Notes under the pieces: generated by a model
Databases searched by the model: none
Seen by the model: only the letters and a program-made list of their open reading frames with translations
What the model was told of the DNA's origin: nothing
Made by a program: the position numbers and the translations under genes
Part shown: one piece after another, positions 1 through 8,782 of the stretch
How the letters are laid out: the number at the start of each line of letters is the position of its first letter
How positions within the stretch are numbered: the stretch's first letter is position 1
Assembly: GCF_028747985.1 (NCBI RefSeq)
Contig: NZ_CP118108.1
Span: 3,167,501-3,231,500 of the forward strand
Direction of reading: 5' to 3'
From: Paenibacillus urinalis
Lineage (GTDB): Bacteria; Bacillota; Bacilli; Paenibacillales; Paenibacillaceae
DNA length: 64,000 bases

Positions 1-169
1 ATAAATAAATCGAACGCCTGCAATCTCCTTTCCTTGGATAATTGAAACATTATCAATATAACGCACAATTAAACAATTATGGAATATATATGAAACGTTT
101 TCGAAGTAATATCTCTAAAAAATTTAATTAATTAACATCGACATTAACTACCACAGCATGAAGCCGTTC
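1..169. other. Gene-free left edge
   Basis: This AT-rich stretch lies downstream of the first minus-strand gene. I see no convincing reading frame, promoter or terminator hairpin in it. A partly palindromic TGAAACGTTTTCGA near 90-103 resembles a catabolite site but misses key positions. Confidence 0.5.
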
Positions 170-697
170 TTAAAGCTTAATCTTCATATGAATATCTTTT
201 GGTTCCTTGTTAAACAGCTCTTCATCGATTTCTTTAGTTAAATGACTTCCATTACTCTGATAAAAAGAAACCGCTGATCTTGTCTCCGTTGACGAGATGT
301 ATAAAGCGGCAGCTCCCCTGGACCTGGCCTCTTCTGAGAGCCTATCCAACAGCTGAGTCCCAATGCCTTGTCTCCTGTATTGTCTCGACACATACATAAG
401 ATCCACTTGTAGTTGATCCTGTCGAACACCTCTAGGCTTGTGGGCAAGCACCCCGAATCCGACCAAGATATCGCCTGCAAATGCACCAACGGCCATCCCG
501 CCTTTTTCAAGCTCGTAGATGAACCTTTCCTCCATTTCACACAGCAACACGTCGTCCCAGTTTGGACACTCGTGATCCGTCTTGATCTCAACTAGCTGAT
601 CATTTTCCATTTCGTATATGAGCTCAATATGCTCAGAGCGATCAATCTCCTTTAATTGATGTACATCTGCAGGGGTGAGCTCTCGATAAGTTATCAT
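170..697 (-). CDS. GNAT family N-acetyltransferase
   Basis: A 175-residue GCN5-type acetyltransferase, expected to move an acetyl group from acetyl-CoA to an amine; the substrate is unknown. The acetyl-CoA loop is visible as SRQYRRQGIGTQLLDRL in the middle of the protein, followed by the usual C-terminal part with SAVSFYQSNG. I place the start at the ATG at 697, six bases after GGAGG, and not at the TTG two codons earlier. It stands alone, 35 bases beyond the end of the HAD phosphatase gene. No terminator is obvious downstream. Confidence 0.85.
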   Translation of the reverse strand: MITYRELTPADVHQLKEIDRSEHIELIYEMENDQLVEIKTDHECPNWDDVLLCEMEERFIYELEKGGMAVGAFAGDILVGFGVLAHKPRGVRQDQLQVDLMYVSRQYRRQGIGTQLLDRLSEEARSRGAAALYISSTETRSAVSFYQSNGSHLTKEIDEELFNKEPKDIHMKIKL

Positions 698-732
698 GGT
701 CAACCTCCAATTCTCTAATTAGTTATAGCAAG

Positions 733-1422
733 CTATAACTGCAATTGTATAAACGGATTGACTTGTTGGTGATTCAAAGATAAGAAATCGCTCAATTCTT
801 CCACACTTTTTACATAGTGTGTTGGCTGCTCTGCTGTCAGCTCTTCCTCGCAACCGTACCCAAATCCCACCGCGATGGAGGCGATATGTTGATGATGAGC
901 ACCGATAATGTCATGTTTACGGTCACCAATCATTACCGTTTGGTCTGGATCCAAATTGTAATTCTCCATCAGATAACCGATAATTTCAGCTTTGGCAGAT
1001 CGTGCACCATCCAGCTCGCTTCCACATATGTATTCAAAATAGGAGCTGAGCTCGTAGTGCTCCAATATTTGCTTCGCATATACTTCCGCCTTGGAAGTCG
1101 CAATAAACAACCGCATCTGTGGATCGCTGCTTAAACGATCGAGCATTTCTCTAACTCCAGGAAATACAGCGTTCTCGAACAGTCCGGTAACACTAAAATA
1201 TTCTCGATAATAATCAACTGCAGCTTCAATCTGTGCCTCATCCAATTGATAAAAATCTTTGAAGGAAACACGCAGCGGTGGTCCGATGAATTTGTTCAGC
1301 TCCTCCAGACTAGCAACAGCAATATTCATTTTATCCAGCGCATATTGAACCGACTTTGTAATACCCAGCTTCGGATCAGTCAATGTGCCGTCCAGGTCAA
1401 ACAATAGGTTAGTGTATGGCAT
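733..1422 (-). CDS. HAD-family phosphatase (phosphoglycolate phosphatase-like)
   Basis: A 229-residue haloacid-dehalogenase hydrolase of the Gph/PpaX type, a cytosolic phosphomonoesterase using an aspartyl-phosphate intermediate. The nucleophile motif is FDLDGTLTD, with D9 and D11 counted from the chosen start. The ATSKAE segment supplies the motif II Thr/Ser, and GDRKHDIIGA is the motif IV acidic pair. The insert between them is a helical cap of the C1 type. The ATG at 1422 follows AAAGGAGAA with good spacing, so the 16 extra residues upstream are probably not translated. It abuts the APH-type gene (one base apart), suggesting one transcript. The substrate cannot be deduced; phosphoglycolate or pyrophosphate are family precedents. 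Confidence 0.85.
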   Translation of the reverse strand: MPYTNLLFDLDGTLTDPKLGITKSVQYALDKMNIAVASLEELNKFIGPPLRVSFKDFYQLDEAQIEAAVDYYREYFSVTGLFENAVFPGVREMLDRLSSDPQMRLFIATSKAEVYAKQILEHYELSSYFEYICGSELDGARSAKAEIIGYLMENYNLDPDQTVMIGDRKHDIIGAHHQHIASIAVGFGYGCEEELTAEQPTHYVKSVEELSDFLSLNHQQVNPFIQLQL

Positions 1423-1423
1423 C

Positions 1424-2482
1424 TCAATTCTCCTTTTTACACTCATGTATTGAAATCGTATTGCAACCATTTCTCTCGGTAGGGATTAATTCGATATAAT
1501 GTCGGATTTCTGCTAGCGTTAATATAACCTGTTTTTCTCCTAGATGTTGTTCCTGTGCATCCCTGCACCCCATACACAAAGATCGTTTTAAATTATATTC
1601 CAGCCAATCCAGCTTCCCTACCATTCCATTATACAGCACAGGTCGCCAGTCTATCTCCATCGAAGCTGGTTGCTTTTTGTATCCTCTCATGAAAGCTGTG
1701 AATTTCTCAGGAATTATTCGTCCATTTGCATCAACAGACCAATAGAGTAACGTCTCCGTCATATCCTGCCATTGATTTATGTAACCCGCTGCTTCCCAGT
1801 CAATAATTATAGGCACATCATCATGCCACATTATATTCTTGGGATCCAAATCTCGATGGCTTATAACCCGATCCATTGCACTTAATACCTTAACGGCAGC
1901 CACTGCTCGAGCATTCCACTCATACATTAGATCCAGATTTTCTTCTAACAGCTTAGCCCAAACCGCACTAGCGGCCTTTCCATTTTCTAAATAATAGTTC
2001 CAATTGATAATGGAAACATCTTGTGAATTAACATCTTGTGAATTATGATCAGCAACACCTATAACCGCAAAATCAACAGCATGAATCCTTGCCAGCAAAT
2101 CCCCAACGATCTCACAATGAGTCGGCCGTATTTGGTCCAGACTCAAGCTTCCCCCTTCAATCCAGTCAAATACGAGATAAATGTTAGATCCAACCAGATG
2201 AATAGACTCGTCATCGACTGAGATCGCAGGCAATGCAGATATTTGATTCATTGCAGCCATTCTAGAAATACGTTCGGCATCTTTGTAATTCTGAAGTGCT
2301 GCGGGCCTCTGCATTATTTCAGTATTAAACATCTTTATTGCATAGGTTCCGCGGTCAGTAACAATGGAATACATCTTGTGCAGCAATCCACCAGTAACCT
2401 GCTCTGGTGTTCGTGCAACTATGCCCAGCTTTAATCTGGTGCATAATTCCTGAATTTGTGCAAAATCCTTTGCATCAATCAT
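1424..2482 (-). CDS. APH-type phosphotransferase (aminoglycoside/choline kinase fold)
   Basis: A 352-residue protein-kinase-like small-molecule kinase. The catalytic loop is ISHRDLDPKNIMW and the metal-binding motif is IIIDWEAAGY, in the order expected of APH/choline kinase enzymes; YAIKMFN supplies the ATP-binding lysine. Its start overlaps the stop of the DUF402 gene as ATGA (2479-2482), with GGAGAGG upstream, which indicates translational coupling. This excludes the longer frame to 2518. Substrate unknown: an antibiotic, a choline-like alcohol or a sugar are all possible. Presence beside TmrB-like and acetyltransferase genes fits a detoxification role, but that is inference. Confidence 0.8.
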   Translation of the reverse strand: MIDAKDFAQIQELCTRLKLGIVARTPEQVTGGLLHKMYSIVTDRGTYAIKMFNTEIMQRPAALQNYKDAERISRMAAMNQISALPAISVDDESIHLVGSNIYLVFDWIEGGSLSLDQIRPTHCEIVGDLLARIHAVDFAVIGVADHNSQDVNSQDVSIINWNYYLENGKAASAVWAKLLEENLDLMYEWNARAVAAVKVLSAMDRVISHRDLDPKNIMWHDDVPIIIDWEAAGYINQWQDMTETLLYWSVDANGRIIPEKFTAFMRGYKKQPASMEIDWRPVLYNGMVGKLDWLEYNLKRSLCMGCRDAQEQHLGEKQVILTLAEIRHYIELIPTERNGCNTISIHECKKEN

Positions 2483-2943
2483 CGGCAGTTGTCCTCTCCA
2501 CCAATATTTACTTTGCAAAGCTCTTCAATCTGTTTAGGAGGGAACACTTTTCCTCTATGAAGATAATTTTCAAGAAACATTTGAACCTGAGCCAAGTGCT
2601 TGTTCATGTCCTTTATGTCGATTAAACCTTGGCTTACCGCATCTGCATATTCTTCTAAGTCAATCAATCTGTAAGTCGGTCCTTTGCCTTCTACAACTAT
2701 ATCTATGTACAAATCAGTTAACTTGATCTCACCGTCATTATTCATTTTAATATCTACTAAATCAACATACCATTCGTTTGTCCATCCAAAAGGTTCGTGC
2801 ATTATTTTGACGCCTTCATGCATGAGAATATAGTGGCGAATGACTTTTTGGGATAGCTCGTCATAGCGATCAAAAAATACAACCTCGCTTGTACCATATC
2901 CTTGAAACTCGCCTAATCGGGAAATGACAGTGAATGTTTTCAA
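2479..2943 (-). CDS. DUF402 domain protein
   Basis: A 154-residue protein of the DUF402 family, small beta-barrel proteins whose studied members are nucleotide phosphatases or RNA-linked proteins. Family marks are the W-x-N-x-WYVDLVDI stretch, LYIDIVV, and YRLIDLEEYADAVSQGLI followed by a helical tail. A TTG at 2943, spaced after GGGAGGGG, is the likelier start; the in-frame ATG at 2976 lacks a ribosome site and lies within the upstream gene. It sits between the TmrB-like ATPase and the APH-type kinase in an overlapping cluster. Confidence 0.7.
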   Translation of the reverse strand: MKTFTVISRLGEFQGYGTSEVVFFDRYDELSQKVIRHYILMHEGVKIMHEPFGWTNEWYVDLVDIKMNNDGEIKLTDLYIDIVVEGKGPTYRLIDLEEYADAVSQGLIDIKDMNKHLAQVQMFLENYLHRGKVFPPKQIEELCKVNIGGEDNCR

Positions 2944-2962
2944 TCTAGCCCCTCCCAAACAT

Positions 2963-3490
2963 TCATTGTAATCCAATTTTCTTCAATATGTACTGCGTGA
3001 TTTCATCTGCACTGAGTTTTTCGGAATCAATATGTTCTGCGAAGGCACTAGCTTGAAGAGCACTCAAGCATTTTTCTGTCTGTTGAAACTGCCATCCGCC
3101 TACAGTATCTCCTCGAATGGTTAACCTCTCATGGATCGATGCCTTAGAAGCCATCAACGTGAAATGGTATACTGTATCCAGCTTCTCAAACGATTCTCTA
3201 ATGTAGCTATAATTTTGTGATTTATACAGCGTCATTGGCACAATAAGGTTTCTGTCATACTTGAGCTTGACCAGCTTCGCAACTTCTACCACAAGCACTC
3301 TCCACAAGTCCAAATCTTGAAAATCTCCGCTTCGCTCATGCTCCTGTCTCATCGAATCAGGTATTAACTCTCTTAGCAAATAACCAGACAGCTCTGGATC
3401 TACTATCATGCTGTTAGGAATAAGCCTTGCTAAATTTTCTGCTTGCGTAGTCTTTCCTGCCCCGAATGCCCCATTGATCATAACGATCAT
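2963..3490 (-). CDS. TmrB-like P-loop ATPase
   Basis: A 175-residue P-loop protein resembling Bacillus subtilis TmrB, the ATP-binding protein that gives tunicamycin resistance. The Walker A motif is NGAFGAGKTTQ near the N-terminus. Further likenesses to TmrB are the DPE segment after it, LWRVLV, the LIVPMTLY strand, HFTLMASK and a C-terminal EHID/E-LSADEI region. How TmrB works is not fully settled; it is thought to bind the drug at the membrane. There is no membrane segment here. It heads a three-gene overlapping cluster. Resistance to tunicamycin itself is not shown by sequence. Confidence 0.75.
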   Translation of the reverse strand: MIVMINGAFGAGKTTQAENLARLIPNSMIVDPELSGYLLRELIPDSMRQEHERSGDFQDLDLWRVLVVEVAKLVKLKYDRNLIVPMTLYKSQNYSYIRESFEKLDTVYHFTLMASKASIHERLTIRGDTVGGWQFQQTEKCLSALQASAFAEHIDSEKLSADEITQYILKKIGLQ

Positions 3491-3538
3491 TGCTTTTACC
3501 TCCTGTCGTTGATTTCAGAATTTGAGAGCTTTGAGAAC

Positions 3539-4123
3539 TTATAATCTAGAACTAATGTTAACCCTATCAAAATCATCCCTTAAAATGGCATACATTCTTT
3601 GATCCACGAACTCTCCCTTCATTTTCAGCTGACCTCTTAATATCCCTTCCCATCTCATACCCAGCTTCTCCATTGCCCGTGCCGAGCCAGCATTATTATA
3701 ACTGCATCTCCCTTCAATGCGATTAAAACCCAACTGCATAAAACCATACTCGATAATCAGGCGGGTGGCTCCCGTAATTATACCTTGATTCCAATACAGA
3801 CGCGAAAGGGCAAATCCAATCTCAGTCCTCTCGTGAGCCAAATCCCACTGAATAAATCCTGTTCTGCCGATCAGCTTATTTTGGGCTTTATCAATAATGC
3901 CCCAGTGATATGCTTTCTTCTCGTTATACTTCTGAATTAATTGTCCTAAAAATGCTCTGGAATCTGTAATAGATTGATGCGTGTCCCACAATGTATACTT
4001 GGCAACAGCGGGGTCAGAAGCTAGCTCATAGTACGCATCTATATCATCCAGCGTTATTTTTCTTAATAACAGCTTACTCGTTTCAAACTCCGGTTCAGTT
4101 TCGAATAGCTTATCGATGTTCAT
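3539..4123 (-). CDS. GNAT acetyltransferase, RimJ-type
   Basis: A 194-residue GNAT of the RimJ/RimL class (Acetyltransf_3). It opens with ETSKLLLRKITLDDID, typical of this class, has ALSRLYWNQGIITGATRLI as the acetyl-CoA segment, and ends with the NAGSARAMEKLGMRWEG motif. Such proteins acetylate protein N-termini or small amines. A GGAGG nine bases upstream supports the start. It lies between the TmrB-like and the arylamine acetyltransferase genes, so two unrelated acetyltransferase folds sit side by side. Confidence 0.85.
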   Translation of the reverse strand: MNIDKLFETEPEFETSKLLLRKITLDDIDAYYELASDPAVAKYTLWDTHQSITDSRAFLGQLIQKYNEKKAYHWGIIDKAQNKLIGRTGFIQWDLAHERTEIGFALSRLYWNQGIITGATRLIIEYGFMQLGFNRIEGRCSYNNAGSARAMEKLGMRWEGILRGQLKMKGEFVDQRMYAILRDDFDRVNISSRL

Positions 4124-4143
4124 GTTCCGTTTCCTCCACCTCT

Positions 4144-4980
4144 CTAATCTGCAAAGATGTTCATCTTCAACGCATTTAATACTTCAATGGCGTCTTGTAC
4201 TGGCAGCTTGGGCAGCCGAAATTCCTCTTCCACCACTTGTCTTAGTTGTTGTGAAGAACTTAAGTATTTAACTTCAATTTCTCCATTACTGTTTTGAATG
4301 CTAAATTTATTGTTCACTATAGAGACACTTCTCATCTGATCCAATTGATATAATTGACATCTAAATATGGACATGAATGGGGCAGCACGCAGATATGATT
4401 TTTCTATCACCTCACGAAAATCATGGATTGTTACTTCTTGTTTTGAATTAAAGTACCATTCCTTCCCACTTTGTTTCCCATTTGTATAACGAACATATTT
4501 GAATTCATTCATGCTTGGATCCACTGGTAATATACATACTTCATCCTTACCAAAATGTGCTCTACTATGGAATCCAGACTCAAAAGGTATCGGTTTGAAA
4601 AATGGAGCGGCAGCACCAACATCTACATAATAGCACTGATGATCAACATCCACGATGATGCCGATATGCTCTTTGCCCAGCATGATATGGTAGCAGCGGA
4701 ATCCTAACCCTCTTAATAAGGTCAACATGTTGCTATTTAATGTATAGCATGTTCCTCCGAAGTTATAGTCATTATAATGGCCAGTGAACTGTGAAATGTT
4801 CGGAATGTCGATATTCCTATCTTTATTTTGATAATAATAGAGCAATTTGCTTACATTTTCAAAAGGGAACGTATTCAAATGCGCCTGACATATCTGTGCT
4901 AGATATATATAGGACGGCTTCTGTAATGGGACATTAAGTATTGATAAATAACGGGTCACTTGATCGCATAAATTCTCCAT
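4144..4980 (-). CDS. Arylamine N-acetyltransferase
   Basis: A 278-residue NAT-family enzyme that acetylates aromatic amines and hydrazines from acetyl-CoA through a cysteine. The catalytic triad is visible: C78 in GGTCYTLN, H105 in EHIGIIVDV and D120 in YYVDVGAAAPF. The early FPFENVSKLL motif is also characteristic. Length is normal for bacterial NATs. The ribosome site is AGGGGG just upstream. It is divergent from the SDR gene; 275 bases separate them. Confidence 0.9.
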   Translation of the reverse strand: MENLCDQVTRYLSILNVPLQKPSYIYLAQICQAHLNTFPFENVSKLLYYYQNKDRNIDIPNISQFTGHYNDYNFGGTCYTLNSNMLTLLRGLGFRCYHIMLGKEHIGIIVDVDHQCYYVDVGAAAPFFKPIPFESGFHSRAHFGKDEVCILPVDPSMNEFKYVRYTNGKQSGKEWYFNSKQEVTIHDFREVIEKSYLRAAPFMSIFRCQLYQLDQMRSVSIVNNKFSIQNSNGEIEVKYLSSSQQLRQVVEEEFRLPKLPVQDAIEVLNALKMNIFAD

Positions 4981-5104
4981 ATCGGCCCCCTGTATTCTGA
5001 TAATGAGAACAACACAAAAATAAACACTTTACTATGCATCTGTTCGTTTTCTTACATATTACCTAACATAATCATCACAACAGTTTTATGTATTGCTTAA
5101 GCAA

Positions 5105-5118
5105 CAAAAGCGCTTTCA
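5105..5118. promoter_or_regulatory. cre/LacI-type operator candidate
   Basis: CAAAAGCGCTTTCA matches 12 of 14 positions of the CcpA site consensus TGWAANCGNTNWCA on the plus strand. Its core AAGCGCTT is the same palindrome found at the iolC promoter. It ends nine bases upstream of the -35 of the SDR promoter. Confidence 0.45.
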
Positions 5119-5126
5119 TTTGCTGA

Positions 5127-5155
5127 TTGAGCTTCAGTAGCATTCAAATTATACT
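5127..5155 (+). promoter_or_regulatory. SigA-type promoter of the SDR gene
   Basis: TTGAGC (5127-5132), a 17-base spacer and TATACT (5150-5155) make a good vegetative promoter about 100 bases ahead of the SDR start. Confidence 0.6.
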
Positions 5156-5255
5156 AATACCGTAACACGTAGGGTTAGGAAATTCGACGTTCTACACGGA
5201 TGGAATACACCACTCTTATACCTTAATGATGTATTAATAGAAAGGATGTTTGAAC

Positions 5256-6026
5256 ATGGGAAGATTAACAGGTAAAGTAGCGATCATCACAGGAGCAGCT
5301 AGCGGCATGGGTCTTGCTGGAGCCCAACTCTTTGCAAGTGAAGGAGCAAAGGTGGTAGCTACTGACGTCGTCCAAGACGTCCTGCAAGAAAAAGTAAACG
5401 AAATTATCGCTTCAGGAGGAGATGCCGTCGCACTTAAGCTTGATGTATCAAATCCTGAATCATGGAATGTCGTTGTGGAAGAAACGATCGCTAAATATGG
5501 AAAGATCGATATTCTAGTGAACAATGCCGGTATTCATATTGCTAAAGGCATACTCGATGCTGAAGTAACCGATTGGAATAAGGTTATGGACATTAACACT
5601 TCTGGTGTATGGCTCGGTATGAAAGCTGTCATTCCACACATGCAAAAGAACGGGAAGGGTTCTATTGTAAATACCTCTTCGATTGCAGGAATTATTGGCG
5701 GTATCGCCGACGCACAAGGTGCTGCATATAGTGCTTCTAAAGGCGCAGTCCGTTCATTGACTAAGCATGCAGCTCAATGGTTCGGAAAAGATAACATCCG
5801 TGTTAACTCTGTTCACCCGGGAGCTATATTCACTGGAATGGTTGAGAAGGCCGGCATTAAATCACAAGTAGAGATGGGTGAGAACTACAAGAATTTGGCA
5901 CCCCTCCCTCCTCATGCAGGGGAAGCTATGGATATTGCTCATGCTTACTTGTTCCTTGCTTCCGATGAAGCCAAATTCATCACTGGCGTAGAATTACCTG
6001 TCGATGGCGGCTGGACAAGCAACTGA
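5256..6026 (+). CDS. SDR family NAD(P)-dependent oxidoreductase
   Basis: A 256-residue classical short-chain dehydrogenase. The cofactor loop is TGAASGMG (residues 12-19), NNAG lies at 89-92, and the active site is S141/S142, Y158 and K162 (YSASK). The sequence after strand beta-2 (ATDVVQ) has an Asp, favouring NAD over NADP. It ends VDGGWTSN, typical of this family. The ATG at 5256 follows AAAGGA by nine bases; a TTG two codons earlier is weaker. It has its own promoter and ends at a strong hairpin shared with the convergent TetR gene. Closest named types are 3-alpha/20-beta-hydroxysteroid or glucose dehydrogenases; the substrate is open. Confidence 0.85.
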   Translation: MGRLTGKVAIITGAASGMGLAGAQLFASEGAKVVATDVVQDVLQEKVNEIIASGGDAVALKLDVSNPESWNVVVEETIAKYGKIDILVNNAGIHIAKGILDAEVTDWNKVMDINTSGVWLGMKAVIPHMQKNGKGSIVNTSSIAGIIGGIADAQGAAYSASKGAVRSLTKHAAQWFGKDNIRVNSVHPGAIFTGMVEKAGIKSQVEMGENYKNLAPLPPHAGEAMDIAHAYLFLASDEAKFITGVELPVDGGWTSN

Positions 6027-6040
6027 TAAATAAAGCTATG

Positions 6041-6074
6041 TAAGAGCTTCGGTGATGAACAACCGAAGCTCTTA
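6041..6074. terminator. Bidirectional terminator, SDR/TetR
   Basis: A perfect 13-base-pair stem (6041-6053 with 6062-6074) with an eight-base loop sits between the two convergent genes. T-runs are short on both sides. Confidence 0.7.
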
Positions 6075-6076
6075 CT

Positions 6077-6685
6077 TTAAGCCTCACTAAAATTTGTATG
6101 ATATGTTTCATTCGAACGATTAAGCCTTGTCAATTCCAGCAGCTGCTCAGCCATATACGTAGGATTATATTTATAATTACTTTGCACCCATTCTGTAATC
6201 ATTCCCAGGACAGCATTGGCCTGATAGCATGCCATGAGTTCTTTATCAATCGCCGGGTTAGGAGAAATTATCGTTACATCCTCCATATATAAATTTTTTA
6301 GCGCTTCGTATATGCGAGTATAATACTCCGGCAATATACTTGATTTTACTAATAAAGTATAGAAGGAACGAAATTGCTGTACATGGTCGAAAATTTTAAT
6401 GGCTGACGGATCTAGGCTTTGTATATTAAAGTTCTGATAATTCATATAAGGGCTCCGATACGCGTAGATCAGATCAGATAGAACATCCTCAAAAACTTCC
6501 TCCAACAGCTCCTCTTTACAGGAGTAATGCTTGTAAAAAGTACCTCTATTTAATTCTGCTGAAATTACAATGTCCGTTATTGTAATTTCATTGAATGATT
6601 TGAATAACATCCACTTCAGCAGAGCCTCTTTTAATGCCTGTTTGGTCTTAGTCACTCTCCGATCAACTGGCTGCGTTTTAATCAT
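6077..6685 (-). CDS. TetR/AcrR family transcriptional regulator
   Basis: A 202-residue regulator. The N-terminal helix-turn-helix is seen in EITITDIVISAELNRGTFYKHY, with the usual FYKHYSCKEELLEEV follow-on helix. The C-terminal ligand domain resembles the TetR_C_33 type with AVLGMITEWV near the end, common in DhaS-like regulators. The ATG at 6685 is better spaced from AAGGGG than the one at 6691. It is convergent with the SDR gene, so control of that neighbour is possible but not shown. Confidence 0.85.
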   Translation of the reverse strand: MIKTQPVDRRVTKTKQALKEALLKWMLFKSFNEITITDIVISAELNRGTFYKHYSCKEELLEEVFEDVLSDLIYAYRSPYMNYQNFNIQSLDPSAIKIFDHVQQFRSFYTLLVKSSILPEYYTRIYEALKNLYMEDVTIISPNPAIDKELMACYQANAVLGMITEWVQSNYKYNPTYMAEQLLELTRLNRSNETYHTNFSEA

Positions 6686-6839
6686 AACCATTCCCCTTTA
6701 ATTATCTAACAGATTTACCAAAGAAGCGTTCTAGTTTTTGCTCATTCTATTAATGGATACATTTATTATACTATTAGAGGAAAAATAATAAAACGACAGT
6801 AGTTCCAATTTAAAAGTAATTCTGAATAAACAACTGTAT

Positions 6840-7454
6840 TCACAATTCTCCGTCCTGTTCTTGCATTTTCCTGGCTGCTTTATCAAAAGGCGACAAATGT
6901 AGATTAGCCAGATCAATAATGCCATGAATGGTTTCACGGATTCCATCAGGATGAGTTACATGAAACAAATAATTCGCTTCTCCTTCGGATGGTAATACCA
7001 CATCGGCATTCCTTGTCTCAGCTTGCTGTCGGTGAAGCACCTCTTTAAAAGATGTCGCACTTCTAAATATCGCTGTATCCCGCTGACTACGAGCAACTCG
7101 CTCCTGAAGGACATGATCCGGAGGATCTAGATGAACAATGACGCTGATAAATCCATCTTTATGAAACCTGGATAACAAATCTAAACGACTTCTGTAGCTC
7201 CGATTCGAATTGCATAGAATGAGATGATAGTCTGTCTGCTCTACCGCATAGTCGACAATGGTTTGAGTGACAGCGAATTTGATATGGTTAGGCCCATGTT
7301 TAGGCAATAAGCTTCTATAATATGTATTGATAAATGCTGCATGATTATCTTGATCAATGACGAGGGAACGATGAAGCTCTTGCTCCAAAGCTCGGGCAAA
7401 CGTCGTTTTTCCACTATGTGTCTTACCCACGGTGATGATGACTAACCTGCTCAC
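6840..7454 (-). CDS. P-loop ATPase / zeta-toxin-like kinase
   Basis: A 204-residue P-loop protein with Walker A GKTHSGKTTFA near residue 10. VIDQDNHAAF follows, resembling the DxD-type segment of small kinases, and a LID-like arginine-rich helix (LQERVARSQRD) lies in the second half. The fold fits the AAA_33/zeta-toxin/chloramphenicol phosphotransferase group of small-molecule kinases. The start is GTG, seven bases after AGGAGG. It stands alone between the TetR and lipoprotein genes. No antitoxin partner is visible beside it, so a toxin role is not supported. Confidence 0.75.
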   Translation of the reverse strand: MSRLVIITVGKTHSGKTTFARALEQELHRSLVIDQDNHAAFINTYYRSLLPKHGPNHIKFAVTQTIVDYAVEQTDYHLILCNSNRSYRSRLDLLSRFHKDGFISVIVHLDPPDHVLQERVARSQRDTAIFRSATSFKEVLHRQQAETRNADVVLPSEGEANYLFHVTHPDGIRETIHGIIDLANLHLSPFDKAARKMQEQDGEL

Positions 7455-7592
7455 TGATATACCTCCTCCTTCCTTAACTTATATCCATTTTATTACAAGT
7501 GAGGTTCGCTTTAAAAGCAAGAATCTCTAGTCTGATCAAGCCTATACTTCTATCATCCAAGCCTGAAGTATAAATTACGTGCAGTCATGATA

Positions 7593-7622
7593 AGAACGAC
7601 CCAGCATACGCTAAATCGTTCT
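7593..7622 (-). terminator. Terminator after the lipoprotein gene
   Basis: A 7-base-pair stem AGAACGA/TCGTTCT encloses a smaller AGC/GCT hairpin. It lies 33 bases past the lipoprotein stop; the T-run is weak. Confidence 0.45.
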
Positions 7623-7654
7623 CTGTAACCGCTATAGAGTATGGTAACTTGTAT

Positions 7655-8782
7655 TCATTCCCGTTCCTCTGTCAGTAATTCCGCCCATTCTAGTAACTGA
7701 TCGATCTCGGTTTGAGCTCCCTGCTGATCGGCCATTAGACTGTACCTGAGACCTTCCTCATCCCAGCTGATGATATTGATTTCTTTCATATAGTCCCCTT
7801 TTTGACCTCTTACTGTGACCTTCTCTCCAAATTCACCATCCTGAACATCATCCCCGGGAGATTTGAAAATAGACAGACTTAGCGGTGTCTTACCGTCTAC
7901 CAAATAGTTGATTGAAACTTCATTTCGATCCAGCTCTCCGCTTGCTTCGTACATTTCTACAAATACTTGATCAAATCCTTCAGCAGGCATTTGCAAGAAA
8001 GATTGACCTATTGCCTCCCTGGCTTCTTCGATTGTTATCGTTTGAGGCCCCATATTGTCCAAGGCGATAATTTCTGCGTCCTCAGGAATATTCAGTTTAA
8101 ATGTATCAGGTGTGAATTTCGGTGACTTATCCAGCAAAGTATAAGCAAATTCCGTCGTAATATCTCCTGAGGTGACCTTCGATTTCACAACCATCCAATC
8201 TTTAGCATTCACCCAGTATTCCTGTGAACCGATCAGGCTATTCGCATCCTTATCTGATGGAGTGGCCTTAATATGATATACATCTTGATCGAGCCACTTC
8301 TCTTTGCCTACGGTTTCAATGGCATGTGTGCTCCGCATACGTTCGAGCTGGCTTAACACTTTATCCTTTGGCGAGCTTTGCATCGCTTCGTTTTCAAGAG
8401 ACTCCATTGTGTAGGCAGTATTTCCGCCTTCCTCATACACAGTAACTTGCTGTCCATCGTTTACTGAGATGCTCTTCCCCGTATCCGGTGTAACAATTTC
8501 ATTGCGGTTGTTGCCATTATCAGCGTTATACCACTCTTTAATCGTCATGCTTTCTGTTTTCTTTTCTCCTTCAAAAAGGGTCATCTCTCCTTCGGCATAA
8601 TAAGAGACGGGCTTATTACTTACTTGGATCGCTTTCTCCACCATCTCTTCACCTGTGTAGGCTAATGCTTCTCCAGACTGGCAGCCGGTTAACAGCATCC
8701 CTGTAAGCAATACACTTCCGAGGATTCCCATCACCTGATTACCTTTTCGTGTGCTCATCGTTGCATACTTGATTTGTCTCAT
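7655..8782 (-). CDS. Lipoprotein with LolA-like fold, downstream of two-component system
   Basis: A 375-residue lipoprotein. A basic N-terminus and hydrophobic segment lead to the lipobox LLTGC near residue 34, so it should be anchored outside the membrane. The middle part, with YYAEGEMTLFEG, QEYWVNAKDWMVVKSKV and LLDKSPKFTPDTFKLNIPEDAEI, matches the LolA-like outer-membrane-sorting/sporulation lipoprotein group of Gram-positives. The C-terminal part resembles DUF4367 domains. The start overlaps the end of the kinase gene by 44 bases, with AAGGAG ten bases upstream, so it is translated with the kinase. It may sense or respond to the same envelope stimulus as the kinase. Confidence 0.75.
   Translation of the reverse strand: MRQIKYATMSTRKGNQVMGILGSVLLTGMLLTGCQSGEALAYTGEEMVEKAIQVSNKPVSYYAEGEMTLFEGEKKTESMTIKEWYNADNGNNRNEIVTPDTGKSISVNDGQQVTVYEEGGNTAYTMESLENEAMQSSPKDKVLSQLERMRSTHAIETVGKEKWLDQDVYHIKATPSDKDANSLIGSQEYWVNAKDWMVVKSKVTSGDITTEFAYTLLDKSPKFTPDTFKLNIPEDAEIIALDNMGPQTITIEEAREAIGQSFLQMPAEGFDQVFVEMYEASGELDRNEVSINYLVDGKTPLSLSIFKSPGDDVQDGEFGEKVTVRGQKGDYMKEINIISWDEEGLRYSLMADQQGAQTEIDQLLEWAELLTEERE

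Noticed and set aside
90-103. cre-like palindrome at the left edge
   Set aside because: CG is displaced by one position from the consensus and there is no gene start close by.
6840-7454. Toxin-antitoxin reading of the zeta-like kinase
   Set aside because: No small antitoxin gene is adjacent, and the fold is shared by many housekeeping kinases.
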